Below the pieces are notes generated by a model. That model was not told where the DNA came from, made no database searches, and saw nothing but the letters and a program-made list of their open reading frames with translations. From positions 1 through 48,086 of the forward strand of contig JAIXXV010000028.1 in the NCBI GenBank assembly GCA_027490575.1: a stretch of DNA of 48,086 nt. The letters are read 5' to 3'. Positions 6,725 through 16,510 of the stretch are shown here, one piece after another. Source of the DNA: a bacterium. GTDB taxonomy: Bacteria; Patescibacteriota; Minisyncoccia; Phycocordibacterales; CAIZLB01. The translations under genes were made by a program, and so were the position numbers. Each line of letters begins with the position of its first letter. Positions within the stretch are counted from its first letter, which is position 1.

Positions 6725-9007
6725 ATTGCTTTCAGAAGGATCTCTGCCTGCTTGAATTTCTTTTATATAACCTTCGCCTTGCTCTTTAAATTCTGGTGCA
6801 ATTTCTATAGCTTTACGTATCTCTGCAATAGCATTTGTTGGTTGCTTTAGTTTTAGATACGCACCTGCTAGCGATACATGATTCTGGGCGTTTCCAGGTT
6901 CTGCTGCTATTTTTTGTTTTGCTATATCTACTATTATTTGGTAATTATTTGTTTCCGCTAATGTTTGTAGAACGCGTGGTTCAGTCCATACAGACATATC
7001 ATCACCAACTAATGTCTTAGCTTCATCTACTTTATTTCCGTATATAAGAGACATTGCGTACAAGATCTTTGCTTCTTTATTTTCTGGATAAAGATCATAA
7101 GCTTGTTTAAATGTTTTGATAGCGTCTTCGTTTCTCTTTAATTGAAACTCGAGTATTCCTTTTTGATATAGGAATGATTGCTTTGTAGGTGATAAGTCCA
7201 CAGCTTTTTGAATGTTTGCTAGAGCGTCTTCGACTAGACCTAGCTTATTTAGATGGTTTGCAAAAAATATATAAGGTCTTGGGTCAGTAGGATTTCTTGC
7301 AAATGTAGCCTCATATCTTTGAGCTACCAGTGTGTTTATCTCTGCAGCTAGCTCTGGCTTGTCTGCTGATTGTTCAATAAGACCTGATGCTACTTCAGCT
7401 AGTCTTTCTTCAATCTCTGCATTTCCAAGTGTATTGTATGCTAGAGCTTTTTTGAACAAACCAAATCTTCCTTCGACTGAAGATTTTTCAGGTCCTACTA
7501 TTTGTGCACCCTTAGGATCATTGGCTTTTAGAACCTGTATTAGAGTATATCCTGCCATGTACGGCTTATACACAACTACATATGCAAGCCAGATGAATAC
7601 GACTACAACCACTCCAGCGAGTACATTTCTTACAGACTCTTCTTTTACGCATGGTTCAGCTGATGCAGTTGCTGCATTGTCACTCCTACCATCATGTCTA
7701 GCTGATATATATCCAAGTAGCAAGAAGAATAATATATAACTTGTAAGGTTATCGAATACAAATATATTGTGTACAAAGTATGCAACCAAGAATGCTGTAA
7801 GGATGGCTCTTTCTGTGATATTCCACTCAGTCTCTGTATCTTTGCTTCTCCATATCATATATAGAGCTGTTGCAAATAGTGATAGATATGCAATTAGACC
7901 AAGGAAGCCTGATGCAATAAGCCAGTCCATAAACACATTGTGTGTACGATCAAACCATTGCTCTTGTCCATACATTGCAGGGTCATAGTATTTTGCAAAG
8001 ACAAATCCGAAGTTATCTTGCCCCCATCCAAGTATCGGTCTTTCTTTTACACCCTCCCATGCCATTCCCCAGATAAGCTTTCTAGCCATACCTTGATTTT
8101 CTAGAACCGCCTTAGCCTGCTCAGGGCTAAATACGATGAGTGAACTGAATCTATATAGTAGGTCATTGTTCTTTATGAGAGGTTGCTCTTTGAATATTCC
8201 CAAGAGGCCAACTACAGCAACACCTGCAATCAAAATACCAACGCTGACTTTTTTAACCAAAACATTTTTCTTTTCAAAGATGGCAATGAGTATTGTTGCG
8301 ACTATAGAACCAGCTACTAGTCCTGCAAATGATCCACGAGTACCAGTACTGTACATTACAATGAGGTTGAAAATACCAATAGCTCCATAACCAAGATATC
8401 TTCCAGGTGCGTCTTTTAGCTTTGTATTCTTGAGAAGTCTTGCTATAAAAAATACAGCCAAGAAAAAGTGCATTAGTGAATATATACCCAGGTATGATGA
8501 GTTACCAAGTGGTCCTGACATACGGAAAGATCCAAATACACCGCCCTTTTCTCCTAACTCCATAAACCCCTGTATTCCAACGACGACACTTACAAACATC
8601 GACATATTGAACAAAGTTGCCCACATAGCTTTTGTTCTTAGAACTGCTGATGAAACTATGAACAATGCAAAGAGGTGCAATATTGTCACATAACCTTCCA
8701 TACGCTCGAAGTTACTCCAGAAGCTTTTAAATGGATCAATAGATGTGAAGTTTGCAATACCAAGTACTGCCGTAAACCCAAGTACTGACCACAGCAGCAC
8801 GCTCTTTCTCGGTGCATATGACTTATCTGTCATCCATAGGATCAGATAAGAACCAGAAGCAACTAGAACAAGTAATCTAAAAAGATGTGCCTTACCTGTT
8901 ATAAATGGAAAGAAAAGATCTGTAGAAACTATAAGTGGCACCAGTAGTGTCAAAAATATAGCTGCAATAGCTTTGTATCTAATAATGTCTTTAAATGTTT
9001 GGTTCAT
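6722..9007 (-). CDS. O-antigen ligase/polymerase (WaaL/Wzy-like) with C-terminal TPRs
   Basis: The 761-residue protein starts with about twelve hydrophobic segments to roughly residue 475. The segment RPILGWGQDNFGFVF followed by RTHNVFMDWLIASGFLG is the signature of the O-antigen ligase/polymerase family (PF04932); the His of RTHN lies in the large periplasmic loop. The last 200 residues hold TPR-like repeats, for example AYLKLKQPTNAIAEIRKAIE. Such proteins polymerise glycan repeats or transfer glycan to lipid or protein on the outer face of the membrane. It is divergent to the flippase gene at 9154 and belongs functionally to the polysaccharide cluster. Ligase and polymerase cannot be told apart here. 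Confidence 0.88.
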   Translation of the reverse strand: MNQTFKDIIRYKAIAAIFLTLLVPLIVSTDLFFPFITGKAHLFRLLVLVASGSYLILWMTDKSYAPRKSVLLWSVLGFTAVLGIANFTSIDPFKSFWSNFERMEGYVTILHLFALFIVSSAVLRTKAMWATLFNMSMFVSVVVGIQGFMELGEKGGVFGSFRMSGPLGNSSYLGIYSLMHFFLAVFFIARLLKNTKLKDAPGRYLGYGAIGIFNLIVMYSTGTRGSFAGLVAGSIVATILIAIFEKKNVLVKKVSVGILIAGVAVVGLLGIFKEQPLIKNNDLLYRFSSLIVFSPEQAKAVLENQGMARKLIWGMAWEGVKERPILGWGQDNFGFVFAKYYDPAMYGQEQWFDRTHNVFMDWLIASGFLGLIAYLSLFATALYMIWRSKDTETEWNITERAILTAFLVAYFVHNIFVFDNLTSYILFFLLLGYISARHDGRSDNAATASAEPCVKEESVRNVLAGVVVVVFIWLAYVVVYKPYMAGYTLIQVLKANDPKGAQIVGPEKSSVEGRFGLFKKALAYNTLGNAEIEERLAEVASGLIEQSADKPELAAEINTLVAQRYEATFARNPTDPRPYIFFANHLNKLGLVEDALANIQKAVDLSPTKQSFLYQKGILEFQLKRNEDAIKTFKQAYDLYPENKEAKILYAMSLIYGNKVDEAKTLVGDDMSVWTEPRVLQTLAETNNYQIIVDIAKQKIAAEPGNAQNHVSLAGAYLKLKQPTNAIAEIRKAIEIAPEFKEQGEGYIKEIQAGRDPSESN

Positions 9008-9131
9008 GGTTTTAGGGTAATTTTTATAATATTATGGTGAAAAGTATACCACAATGAAATATGCTGCGGGAGGTGGTATAATAGGCGTAATTACAGCATA
9101 ATTGTGCTTACAATACATATATAGACAAGTC

Positions 9132-9142
9132 TATAATATTAT
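9132..9142 (+). promoter_or_regulatory. -10 region of the polysaccharide cluster
   Basis: Overlapping TATAAT and TATTAT words lie 11-16 nt before the ATG at 9154. This is the best promoter candidate for the long plus-strand gene run. Confidence 0.45.
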
Positions 9143-9153
9143 TAACCAAATTA

Positions 9154-10458
9154 ATGGCCATAATCGACTCTTTATTAGGTAAACTAGACCGCGCGAGAAA
9201 TAACTCTGGTTTTGTTAAGTATTTCTGGAATACAGGGTGGCTATTTGCCAGCAGAGTAATTTCCTCTTTGATTTCATTTGTCGTGACAGCCTATGTAGTT
9301 AGAGAGCTGGGCCCTACAGATTATGGTCAACTTAGTTATGCAGTAAGTTTCGTTGCTATATTTTCTTTTATCTCAACACTTGGGCTTGATACTGTTTTAT
9401 ATAGAGATATAGTAAAAAATCCAAATAACACAGGGGTATATTTTGGGTCAGCTATTTTACTTAGACTTATTGCAGGGTTTGTTGCCTCTACCATATGCGT
9501 GATATCAGCACTCTTCTTAACTGATAATAGAGACATATCTTTGTTTTTGATTTTGATTATTGCTCCTACACTTATATTCAGCTCATTTAGTGTAATTGGT
9601 TATGAATTTCAATACAGAGTTCAATCTAAATACCTGTCTATATCATCATTGATTGTATTAATAACATTAAACATTCTTAAGTTAATAGTAATATTTTCTG
9701 ATAAAGGCGTTATATACCTCAGTGCAGTACTACTACTGGAACCGATTCTCACTGCCATAGTATTTATCATATATAGAAAAGTTTTGTATGGACCATTTTC
9801 TGGCTGGAAATTTGATAAGACTATCGCTATCAATATGCTGAAAGATTCATGGCCGACAATGTTGGCTGGTGGATTCATAATTATATATAGTAGAGTGGAT
9901 CAAATATTCATAAAGCATCTTATCGACCTGTCATCAGTCGGATTATATGATGCAGCGGTTAGGGTTTCAGAAGTTTGGTTCTTCATACCAGGTATTATTG
10001 TCAGCTCATTCTTCCCTGCTATCATCAACGCTAAGTCTGTTTCTGAATCCCAGTATCTACTTAGACTAAAGAGACTGGGTATACTTTTACTTTCTACGGC
10101 GATAGTTATATCAGCATTCATATCAATATTTGCCGTTCAAATAATTTCATTAATTTATGGGGAAAGTTTTGTTGAGCAGTCTAGTTTAGTTTTGAGAATA
10201 TATGTTTGGGGAGGCATTGGGGTATCACTTGGAGCATTAACAACTAACTATCTAATAACAGAAAATCTTAGAAAAGCTACAGTACTGACAGCGCTATTGG
10301 CTATGACTATCAATGTTGTATTAAACATTATTCTTATACCAAAAATGGGTATTGTTGGTTCAGCTTGGGCAACTGCAATATCATACCTAGCAATCCCCCT
10401 CTCTATATTACTTTTCAAAAAACCCAGACAATCTATACTAGAAATGCTTAGGAATTAA
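9154..10458 (+). CDS. Polysaccharide flippase (Wzx/MATE-like)
   Basis: The 434-residue protein has about twelve hydrophobic segments along its length. The N-terminal FWNTGWLFASRVISSLISF and VRELGPTDYGQLSYAVS match the polysaccharide biosynthesis (Wzx/RfbX, PF01943) family of the MOP superfamily, which moves undecaprenyl-linked glycan units across the inner membrane. It is the first gene of the plus-strand cluster and sits opposite the Wzy/WaaL-like gene, the usual pairing in Wzx/Wzy pathways. The start is the ATG with tandem -10 words upstream; no Shine-Dalgarno sequence. Confidence 0.9.
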   Translation: MAIIDSLLGKLDRARNNSGFVKYFWNTGWLFASRVISSLISFVVTAYVVRELGPTDYGQLSYAVSFVAIFSFISTLGLDTVLYRDIVKNPNNTGVYFGSAILLRLIAGFVASTICVISALFLTDNRDISLFLILIIAPTLIFSSFSVIGYEFQYRVQSKYLSISSLIVLITLNILKLIVIFSDKGVIYLSAVLLLEPILTAIVFIIYRKVLYGPFSGWKFDKTIAINMLKDSWPTMLAGGFIIIYSRVDQIFIKHLIDLSSVGLYDAAVRVSEVWFFIPGIIVSSFFPAIINAKSVSESQYLLRLKRLGILLLSTAIVISAFISIFAVQIISLIYGESFVEQSSLVLRIYVWGGIGVSLGALTTNYLITENLRKATVLTALLAMTINVVLNIILIPKMGIVGSAWATAISYLAIPLSILLFKKPRQSILEMLRN

Positions 10459-10475
10459 TGCAATAATCTAACAAA

Positions 10476-12173
10476 ATGAAAGAAAATACCGATAAATCTA
10501 TTGTAACGTCTTGCTCTAATAAGTTTTTTCCCTCCCTTTTGAACCTAATCGGGTCTATAAAAACTAATTATCCGAATCACCCAAATATTTATGTTTACAA
10601 CCTCGGGCTTGCAGGCAATTATATTTCTGAGCTAAAGCAAATCGACAAAGTTCAAGTTGTAGAAATGCCAGAGTTTTGTAGCTTCTGGAGAAAATGCTAT
10701 ACATGGAAAACATACATATTTAGCAATCCTTTTTCTAGATACACTCTTTATCTTGATGCTGGAAATGAGGTTTTGAAAGATCTAGATATTTTATTTAGTG
10801 AAATAGAAAGAGATGGATATCTACTTGTAGAGCAAGATCTACCGTTAAAGTTAATTGTACCTAAAGAATACTATTCTTTATTTGAAATAGATAAAATTGA
10901 TAAAGAGCGTAAGGTAATTACTGCAGGTATATTCGGTTTTGATAAATCTAATCAAGTTATTGGTGATTTAATTAATCAACTACATGACGCATCTCTTTCT
11001 GGATTATGTTTAGGTTTTTCAAAAAATGAATTATGGAAAAACAAATATCCTAACAAAACAGAGTTTATAAGAAATTGTGAAATGTTTCGTCATGACACTA
11101 CCCTACTAACGATGTTGGCATACAAACTCTTGCCAGACATCAGGACCAACGATGTGAAAAGATTTTCTCCATTTGAAGAGATTAGCCACGGGCAATTAGT
11201 AAGAAATTTTAGAATGAACTACACTCATTTGCCTTACATATACAAAACTCAGTCAGATCACTCAAGGTACCACATGGTAAACAGAGCGATTGTTGAGCTA
11301 TTTTTAATTGCTAAAAAGATAAATCTTAGGATAAAAAATTATATGAAATTGAACAGTGTTAATGTTTTTGACCATATTTATACATCTGAGTTAAAGTCAA
11401 TTATGGATAGTTTCCACACCTATCCAGGTGAAAACAATGGTAAATATTCAAATATAAGATTTTATCACCTACAAAAAGCTAAAATAGTTAATGATTTCAT
11501 TAATAAAAAAGATTCTACAAAAAATAAACTAACGCTACTGGATGCAGGTTGCGGCACAGGACCTTACAGTAAAATAGCATCGGGTAAGTTCGATAAAATT
11601 TTTTCTTATGAGTATGATGAAAATGAGTTAAATAGAGCGCGAAACAATCTATCCAATATAGAGAATATTGAGTTTGGACAAGTTGATCTTAGAAAAATAC
11701 CCTTGGCTGACAAAACAGTTGATACATTGATTTGCTCAGAGGTACTTGAGCATGTTGAAAACGAACAATTAGCAGCAAGTGAACTTTATAGAGTTTTAAA
11801 AAATGGAGGTAGTGCAATTGTCTCTATGCCCAACAAAAATAGCCTTTTCTACAAGCGTGTGAAGTCCAAAACTCGTGATCTTTATAAAGCTTATACAAAA
11901 GGTGAGATTTTAAAATACTCAGACTGGGAAAGAGTTAGACATTTTAGTTTTAGCAGTAAAGATATTGAAAATATATTTTTGAATGCTGGATTTTCAATAG
12001 TTAGAAGAAATGGTGTCAACTTATTACCACTACCGACACCCGTAAGGAAGTTGCTGATTGAAAATTTACCACGCTGTTTTCATCTATGGGTAAAACTTGA
12101 GACATATTTATGTGCTATTATTCCAAAATACTGTTCGTTTTACTTTTTGGAACTAACAAAGAAAACTGACTAG
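10476..12173 (+). CDS. Fusion: putative glycosyltransferase domain + SAM methyltransferase
   Basis: The 565-residue protein has two parts. Residues 1 to about 300 resemble nucleotide-sugar transferases of the GT8/DUF1647 kind: SIVTSCSNKFFPSLLNLIGS at the start and YTLYLDAGNEV where a metal-binding acidic motif is expected. This assignment is tentative. From about 355 on there is a class I methyltransferase: LLDAGCGTGPYSKIA is the SAM-binding loop and LICSEVLEHVENEQLAASEL the Methyltransf_11 segment. A single polypeptide could thus add and then methylate a sugar, but it could also be a chance fusion. It starts 17 nt after the flippase stop and is probably cotranscribed. Confidence 0.75.
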   Translation: MKENTDKSIVTSCSNKFFPSLLNLIGSIKTNYPNHPNIYVYNLGLAGNYISELKQIDKVQVVEMPEFCSFWRKCYTWKTYIFSNPFSRYTLYLDAGNEVLKDLDILFSEIERDGYLLVEQDLPLKLIVPKEYYSLFEIDKIDKERKVITAGIFGFDKSNQVIGDLINQLHDASLSGLCLGFSKNELWKNKYPNKTEFIRNCEMFRHDTTLLTMLAYKLLPDIRTNDVKRFSPFEEISHGQLVRNFRMNYTHLPYIYKTQSDHSRYHMVNRAIVELFLIAKKINLRIKNYMKLNSVNVFDHIYTSELKSIMDSFHTYPGENNGKYSNIRFYHLQKAKIVNDFINKKDSTKNKLTLLDAGCGTGPYSKIASGKFDKIFSYEYDENELNRARNNLSNIENIEFGQVDLRKIPLADKTVDTLICSEVLEHVENEQLAASELYRVLKNGGSAIVSMPNKNSLFYKRVKSKTRDLYKAYTKGEILKYSDWERVRHFSFSSKDIENIFLNAGFSIVRRNGVNLLPLPTPVRKLLIENLPRCFHLWVKLETYLCAIIPKYCSFYFLELTKKTD

Positions 12174-12195
12174 AATTCAGAAAAACTCGACGACT

Positions 12196-12900
12196 ATGAA
12201 ACTAAGCATAATAACATCCTTGTATAATAGCTCCGATCATATTAAAAAATGGTCAGAACTAGTTATATCAACATCTAAAAAACTAGATGTAAAAGGCATA
12301 CCTCATGAGTTTATCATTGTCGCCAATAATCCTGATGAGCTAGAATTAACCGAGCTCGATAAACTTAAATTGATAAAAAATTTCAACGTCATTACTGTAC
12401 CTCTTGAGGGTATATATGCTACGTGGAACAGAGGGATAGATAATGCCACAGGTGAGATATTAACATTTTGGAATGTGGACGATAAAAGATTTGTAGGTGC
12501 GATTATTGATGGAGTAGAAAAAATCAAACGAGGAGAGAACCTTGTTTACTTCCCTTTCATATATAAGCGATATGTCAGAATTTTAGGATTTAAAATTCTA
12601 GCAAAGATCAAAGTGTTCTTTCCTCCAATCTTTGAAAGAGAGAAGTTTAGTAGAGAGATGCATTGTGGACCATTTTTCATGTTTAGCAAAAAAATGTTTG
12701 ACAAGGTCGGAAGATTTAATGAAGATTTTAAAATTGCTGGAGATTTTGAATGGTGTGCCAGGGCTGCCAAAGTTGCAGACTTTTATTGCTCAAAAGTCAT
12801 AGCTGGAATATTTACAAATGACGGCCGAACACTAAGTGGTAGCAAATCAGAAAGGCACAAGGTCGAGAATGAAATGGCCAAAGGAATCATTAACAAATAG
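12196..12900 (+). CDS. Family 2 glycosyltransferase
   Basis: The 234-residue protein begins MKLSIITSLYNSSDHIKKW, a GT-A fold start, and carries TWNRGIDNATGEILTFWNVDD, where the D-D pair is the expected nucleotide-sugar/metal site. GPFFMFSKKMFDKVGRFNED is the usual acceptor-side motif of GT2 enzymes. It probably adds one sugar to the lipid-linked glycan on the inner membrane face. The gene lies 22 nt after the fusion gene and 3 nt before the next one, which indicates one operon. Donor and acceptor are unknown. Confidence 0.85.
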   Translation: MKLSIITSLYNSSDHIKKWSELVISTSKKLDVKGIPHEFIIVANNPDELELTELDKLKLIKNFNVITVPLEGIYATWNRGIDNATGEILTFWNVDDKRFVGAIIDGVEKIKRGENLVYFPFIYKRYVRILGFKILAKIKVFFPPIFEREKFSREMHCGPFFMFSKKMFDKVGRFNEDFKIAGDFEWCARAAKVADFYCSKVIAGIFTNDGRTLSGSKSERHKVENEMAKGIINK

Positions 12901-12903
12901 CAT

Positions 12904-13842
12904 ATGAAAACAATAGTACTGATGCCGGTGAAGAATGAAGGGTGGATACTTGATACAACACTGAGCAATCTTTCACCACTTGTAGACCACATAATAATCG
13001 CCAATCAGAGTTCTACTGACAATACTCTAGAAATATGTAGAAAATACCCTAACGTAAGAGTTATATCCAATGACTACGAGGGTCATAGTAATAAGATAAG
13101 GTGGGTACTGCTTAATGAAGCCAGAACAATTGGTGGCCAGAATCTAATAATTTGCCTTGATGCAGATGAGTTGATTAGCAAAAGTACTATTGAAAAATTA
13201 AAATCAGAATCGCTCAGACTCGGTGTTGGTAGCAGTTTTTCTTTACCATGGATACAATTATGGAAGGGTTACACAGAATACAGAGTGGACAATGGGTGGA
13301 AAGACAATTTTAAAGCCATAGCTTTTTATGACGACAATATTAGTAAGTATGCGGAAAACTTTGTTATTAACGATCATACATCCAGAATACCTGAGGTTTA
13401 TTTAAGTAATATAAACCCACTCCCCGATTTCCCACTACTACATTTTCACTTTGTTGCAATAAAAAGATCTAAAATAAAACAAGCATGGTACAAATGTTCT
13501 GAATTAATTGATGGGAAAAAATCAGCTAGATACATTAACTATAAATATTCAGTATCAGATGGCAAAGCTGATCCAGAAACTGCCAAGACGCCAGATCGCT
13601 GGATAAGTGATTTAACTCTACCTGAGGTTTCTAAAATCGACACCGAGGATGATATAAGAGTCTCTGAAATAATGAAATGGTTTGAAGCATATGGTATAGG
13701 TTTTTTTGAACCACTAGACATATGGAGAAACAAGGTTCTTTTTGATCATTTTATACTTAAAAATGGAATAGAGCCTAAAACTAAAGAATTTCCAGTTTTC
13801 TTGGTACAATTAAAAAGATTAACAAATAGATTTCTAAGATAA
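12904..13842 (+). CDS. Family 2 glycosyltransferase
   Basis: The 312-residue protein begins MKTIVLMPVKNEGWILDTTL and continues IIIANQSSTDNTLEI, typical for GT2 enzymes that act on surface glycans. LIICLDADELI carries the metal-binding DxD motif. The C-terminal 100 residues do not match a motif I know. It starts 3 nt after its neighbour without any Shine-Dalgarno sequence, so it likely depends on translational coupling or an internal leaderless start. Confidence 0.85.
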   Translation: MKTIVLMPVKNEGWILDTTLSNLSPLVDHIIIANQSSTDNTLEICRKYPNVRVISNDYEGHSNKIRWVLLNEARTIGGQNLIICLDADELISKSTIEKLKSESLRLGVGSSFSLPWIQLWKGYTEYRVDNGWKDNFKAIAFYDDNISKYAENFVINDHTSRIPEVYLSNINPLPDFPLLHFHFVAIKRSKIKQAWYKCSELIDGKKSARYINYKYSVSDGKADPETAKTPDRWISDLTLPEVSKIDTEDDIRVSEIMKWFEAYGIGFFEPLDIWRNKVLFDHFILKNGIEPKTKEFPVFLVQLKRLTNRFLR

Positions 13843-13853
13843 TTAAAAACGAG

Positions 13854-14594
13854 ATGAAGAAAGACCTTTCAAGCTTTATAGCCCACGATAATCAATACGT
13901 CGTAAATGATGTAGAAGTAGAAAATACACTGCAGATTATAAAGAAATACGATGATGACAAGGTGTTTGAAAATCAGGGTTTTGACAGAGCTTTAGGGCTT
14001 TTTCCAAATCGTAACTTACACATAGACATTGGATCAGGTACTGGCTGGTTGCTTAGAAAAACATCCCCTTTGTTTGAAAAAGTTATTGGCATAGAACCAT
14101 CAAAAGCGGCCACTAATGTTTCATCAAGGATACTAAAAGATAATCAAAATATCGAATATATTAACGAAGATATGGTGGATGCAATATTAAAAATGCAGCT
14201 CAAGTCTCCTGCTTTTTTTACAACATCAATCGTGCTGTCTCACATAAAAGATTTTCATGTAAGTAATCTATTGGAGGTATTGAACAGTGCTCCAGAGGGA
14301 TCAACTTTATATTTCTATGAAAACTATGATACCCCTATAAGTCACAGACACTGGTACATTAGAAATAGAAATTGGTGGTCATCACAGCTACCTAACTGGG
14401 ATCTTAGTTTTTTTGATATCCAAAACGACATATACAAAAGTGGGATTTTTGGAAAATGTGTTGGTGCTCAAAATGTTAAAAGCTTCTATAGAATGACACT
14501 GGTTCAGAATATCTCTTGGATAATGCGTAAGTACACAAACAATGCAATTAAGATACTGAACAAATTGTTTAAATTAAAAATAAAATTGAGATGA
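13854..14594 (+). CDS. SAM-dependent methyltransferase
   Basis: The 246-residue protein contains LHIDIGSGTGWLLRKTS followed by IGIEPSKAA, the SAM-binding loop and the acidic ribose-binding end of beta 2 in class I methyltransferases. The substrate is probably a sugar of the surface glycan or a lipid-linked intermediate, inferred only from the cluster. The last codon region is unusually Lys-rich (KILNKLFKLKIKLR), a possible amphipathic membrane-binding tail. Its stop overlaps the start of the next gene (ATGA). Confidence 0.8.
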   Translation: MKKDLSSFIAHDNQYVVNDVEVENTLQIIKKYDDDKVFENQGFDRALGLFPNRNLHIDIGSGTGWLLRKTSPLFEKVIGIEPSKAATNVSSRILKDNQNIEYINEDMVDAILKMQLKSPAFFTTSIVLSHIKDFHVSNLLEVLNSAPEGSTLYFYENYDTPISHRHWYIRNRNWWSSQLPNWDLSFFDIQNDIYKSGIFGKCVGAQNVKSFYRMTLVQNISWIMRKYTNNAIKILNKLFKLKIKLR

Positions 14595-15799
14595 ATAGAA
14601 AAATAAGGGTCGCATTCATAAAGTACGGAGGGCTTTCTGCTGGTGGTACTGAAAAGTTCTTACAGACAATTGCCGCTCACCTGAACAGAGATAAATTTGA
14701 AGTTACTTATTTTTACACTGATGCTGTTCCGTATATCGGTTCTAGTCATATGCACTCCAATACTGATCAAAACAGGATGATGTATATGCAAAAGCATAAT
14801 ATTAAATTAGTTAAAGTAAATCTAGACAAGGTTGATCTTACTAAGAGAACTTACCCGTGGATAAATACAGATATTTTCTCAAAGTTTATAGAGAAAGACC
14901 ACGATATTGTTCAGACAGGTAGAGCTGGTCACCCGGAGTTCCCTTTCACGAAAATAAGGAATGTACCGATTGTAGATTCCTTACACCTACTTGCTGGTGT
15001 AGATAACCAATACAACATATCAAGGGTAATGCACATAACTAACTGGAGTAGAAAAATATGGGAGAGAAAAGGTGGCGACAAAAATAGAAGTGTTTTAGTT
15101 TCTCATCCTATAGAAATACAGACAAGTAATTACTCCTCGTTTAAACACGAGATGGGTCTAGATGGAAAAATAGTATTTGGATTTCACCAACGAGATTCTG
15201 ATGAAATATTTTCCGAAATACCTTTGGCTGCATATAAAAAAATTGAGTCAGATAACAATCATTTTATAATCTTAGGCGGTTCAAAATTATATAAAAAGCA
15301 AGCTGATAATTTAGGAATAAAGAATATATCTTTCTTAAGTCATACTGCAGACCCAGAATTTATATATAGTTTCCTTGCAACACTTGATGTATACGCGCAC
15401 GGAAGGAAAGATGGCGAAGTAAATTCTACTGCCATGGCAGAAGCTATGTATTTTAAACTACCAATAATTAGTCACGTGTCTAAACTCAATAATGGACACG
15501 TTGAATGTATAGGTAATGCAGGGTTTGTTGCCAAAAACCAAGATGAGTACGACTTAGAATTACAAAAAATATCTACTGATGAAGCCTACAGGATTCAACT
15601 TTCTGCTAATTCTGAAAAAAGATTCAATGATATGTATGAATTGAAATCTCAAATAATGAAAATAGAAGAGATTTATGAAGACGTCTATATAAATCCCTTT
15701 CCAAATAAAATAAGCAGGTGGATATCTACCTTTAAACTTAGGCGATTATTTGTATATTTCCCCTCTAAAATTATGCGTATTTTAATTAGTAAAAAATGA
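14591..15799 (+). CDS. Family 4 (GT-B) glycosyltransferase
   Basis: The 402-residue protein starts with KYGGLSAGGTEKFLQTIAAHL, the Gly-rich acceptor loop of GT4 enzymes. In the C-terminal half, DVYAHGRKDGEVNSTAMAEAMYFKLP corresponds to the donor-binding region with its conserved Glu residues. The very end is basic and hydrophobic, fitting membrane association. The start overlaps the methyltransferase stop by 4 nt (ATGA), the clearest translational coupling in the cluster. Confidence 0.85.
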   Translation: MNRKIRVAFIKYGGLSAGGTEKFLQTIAAHLNRDKFEVTYFYTDAVPYIGSSHMHSNTDQNRMMYMQKHNIKLVKVNLDKVDLTKRTYPWINTDIFSKFIEKDHDIVQTGRAGHPEFPFTKIRNVPIVDSLHLLAGVDNQYNISRVMHITNWSRKIWERKGGDKNRSVLVSHPIEIQTSNYSSFKHEMGLDGKIVFGFHQRDSDEIFSEIPLAAYKKIESDNNHFIILGGSKLYKKQADNLGIKNISFLSHTADPEFIYSFLATLDVYAHGRKDGEVNSTAMAEAMYFKLPIISHVSKLNNGHVECIGNAGFVAKNQDEYDLELQKISTDEAYRIQLSANSEKRFNDMYELKSQIMKIEEIYEDVYINPFPNKISRWISTFKLRRLFVYFPSKIMRILISKK

Positions 15800-15805
15800 T
15801 ATAAT
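15800..15805 (+). promoter_or_regulatory. Internal -10 box (leaderless) before FkbM gene
   Basis: TATAAT overlaps the end of the GT4 gene and is followed by only 6 nt before the ATG at 15812. It suggests an internal leaderless promoter in the cluster. Confidence 0.6.
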
Positions 15806-15811
15806 TCGAAT

Positions 15812-16510
15812 ATGAAGTCAAAATACCTTAAACCCAGAAAATACATAGATTATTTGATCAGAAAAGTTACCGGTAAAATGAACAGTATTTATAGCCAATG
15901 CGGCGAGGACATTATCCTTGATTATTTTTTTCATCACAAAAATGATGGTTTTTACGTTGATATAGGTGCGAATGATCCTAGGGTATTCAGCAACACGTAC
16001 TTTTTCTATAAAAAGGGCTGGAAAGGTCTAGTAGTTGAACCAAATCTAGATGTTTTAAATAAATACAAAATACTAAGACCTAGAGACACGAGAGTAAATT
16101 TGGCCATTAGCGCAGATTCTCTATCTATAACATTTTATAAGTTTAAAGAGGATGCGTTGAATACAACATCTCAAGAAGTCTCTAACTCATATGAAAAGAT
16201 GGGTCACAAAGTACTATCAACAGATACAGTCAAATCAAAAACAATGGCGGAGGTCTTCAAAATGAACAATGTTTCAAAGATAGATTTTCTGTCCATAGAC
16301 ACTGAAGGTCAAAATTTTGAGGTGCTTAAAACCAATGATTGGAATACATATAGACCATCTTATGTGGTGGTCGAGACTGCTGAATACGATAAACCCGATA
16401 ATACCGAGCTTGAGGCTAAATACAACTCATACATGTCTGATGTGGGATACATAAAAGTAGCAAACACACCACTAAATACAATTTACAAAGATATAACAAA
16501 AAATGAGTAA
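15812..16510 (+). CDS. FkbM-family methyltransferase
   Basis: The 232-residue protein shows YSQCGEDIILDYFF, GFYVDIGANDPRVFSNTYFF and GLVVEPN, the usual start and SAM-binding region of FkbM methyltransferases (PF05050), and IDFLSIDTEGQNFEVLK near the C terminus. FkbM enzymes O-methylate sugars and polyketides; methylation of a glycan residue is the likely role here. A TATAAT box 6 nt upstream of the ATG suggests its own leaderless transcript. The end overlaps the next gene by 8 nt. Confidence 0.88.
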   Translation: MKSKYLKPRKYIDYLIRKVTGKMNSIYSQCGEDIILDYFFHHKNDGFYVDIGANDPRVFSNTYFFYKKGWKGLVVEPNLDVLNKYKILRPRDTRVNLAISADSLSITFYKFKEDALNTTSQEVSNSYEKMGHKVLSTDTVKSKTMAEVFKMNNVSKIDFLSIDTEGQNFEVLKTNDWNTYRPSYVVVETAEYDKPDNTELEAKYNSYMSDVGYIKVANTPLNTIYKDITKNE

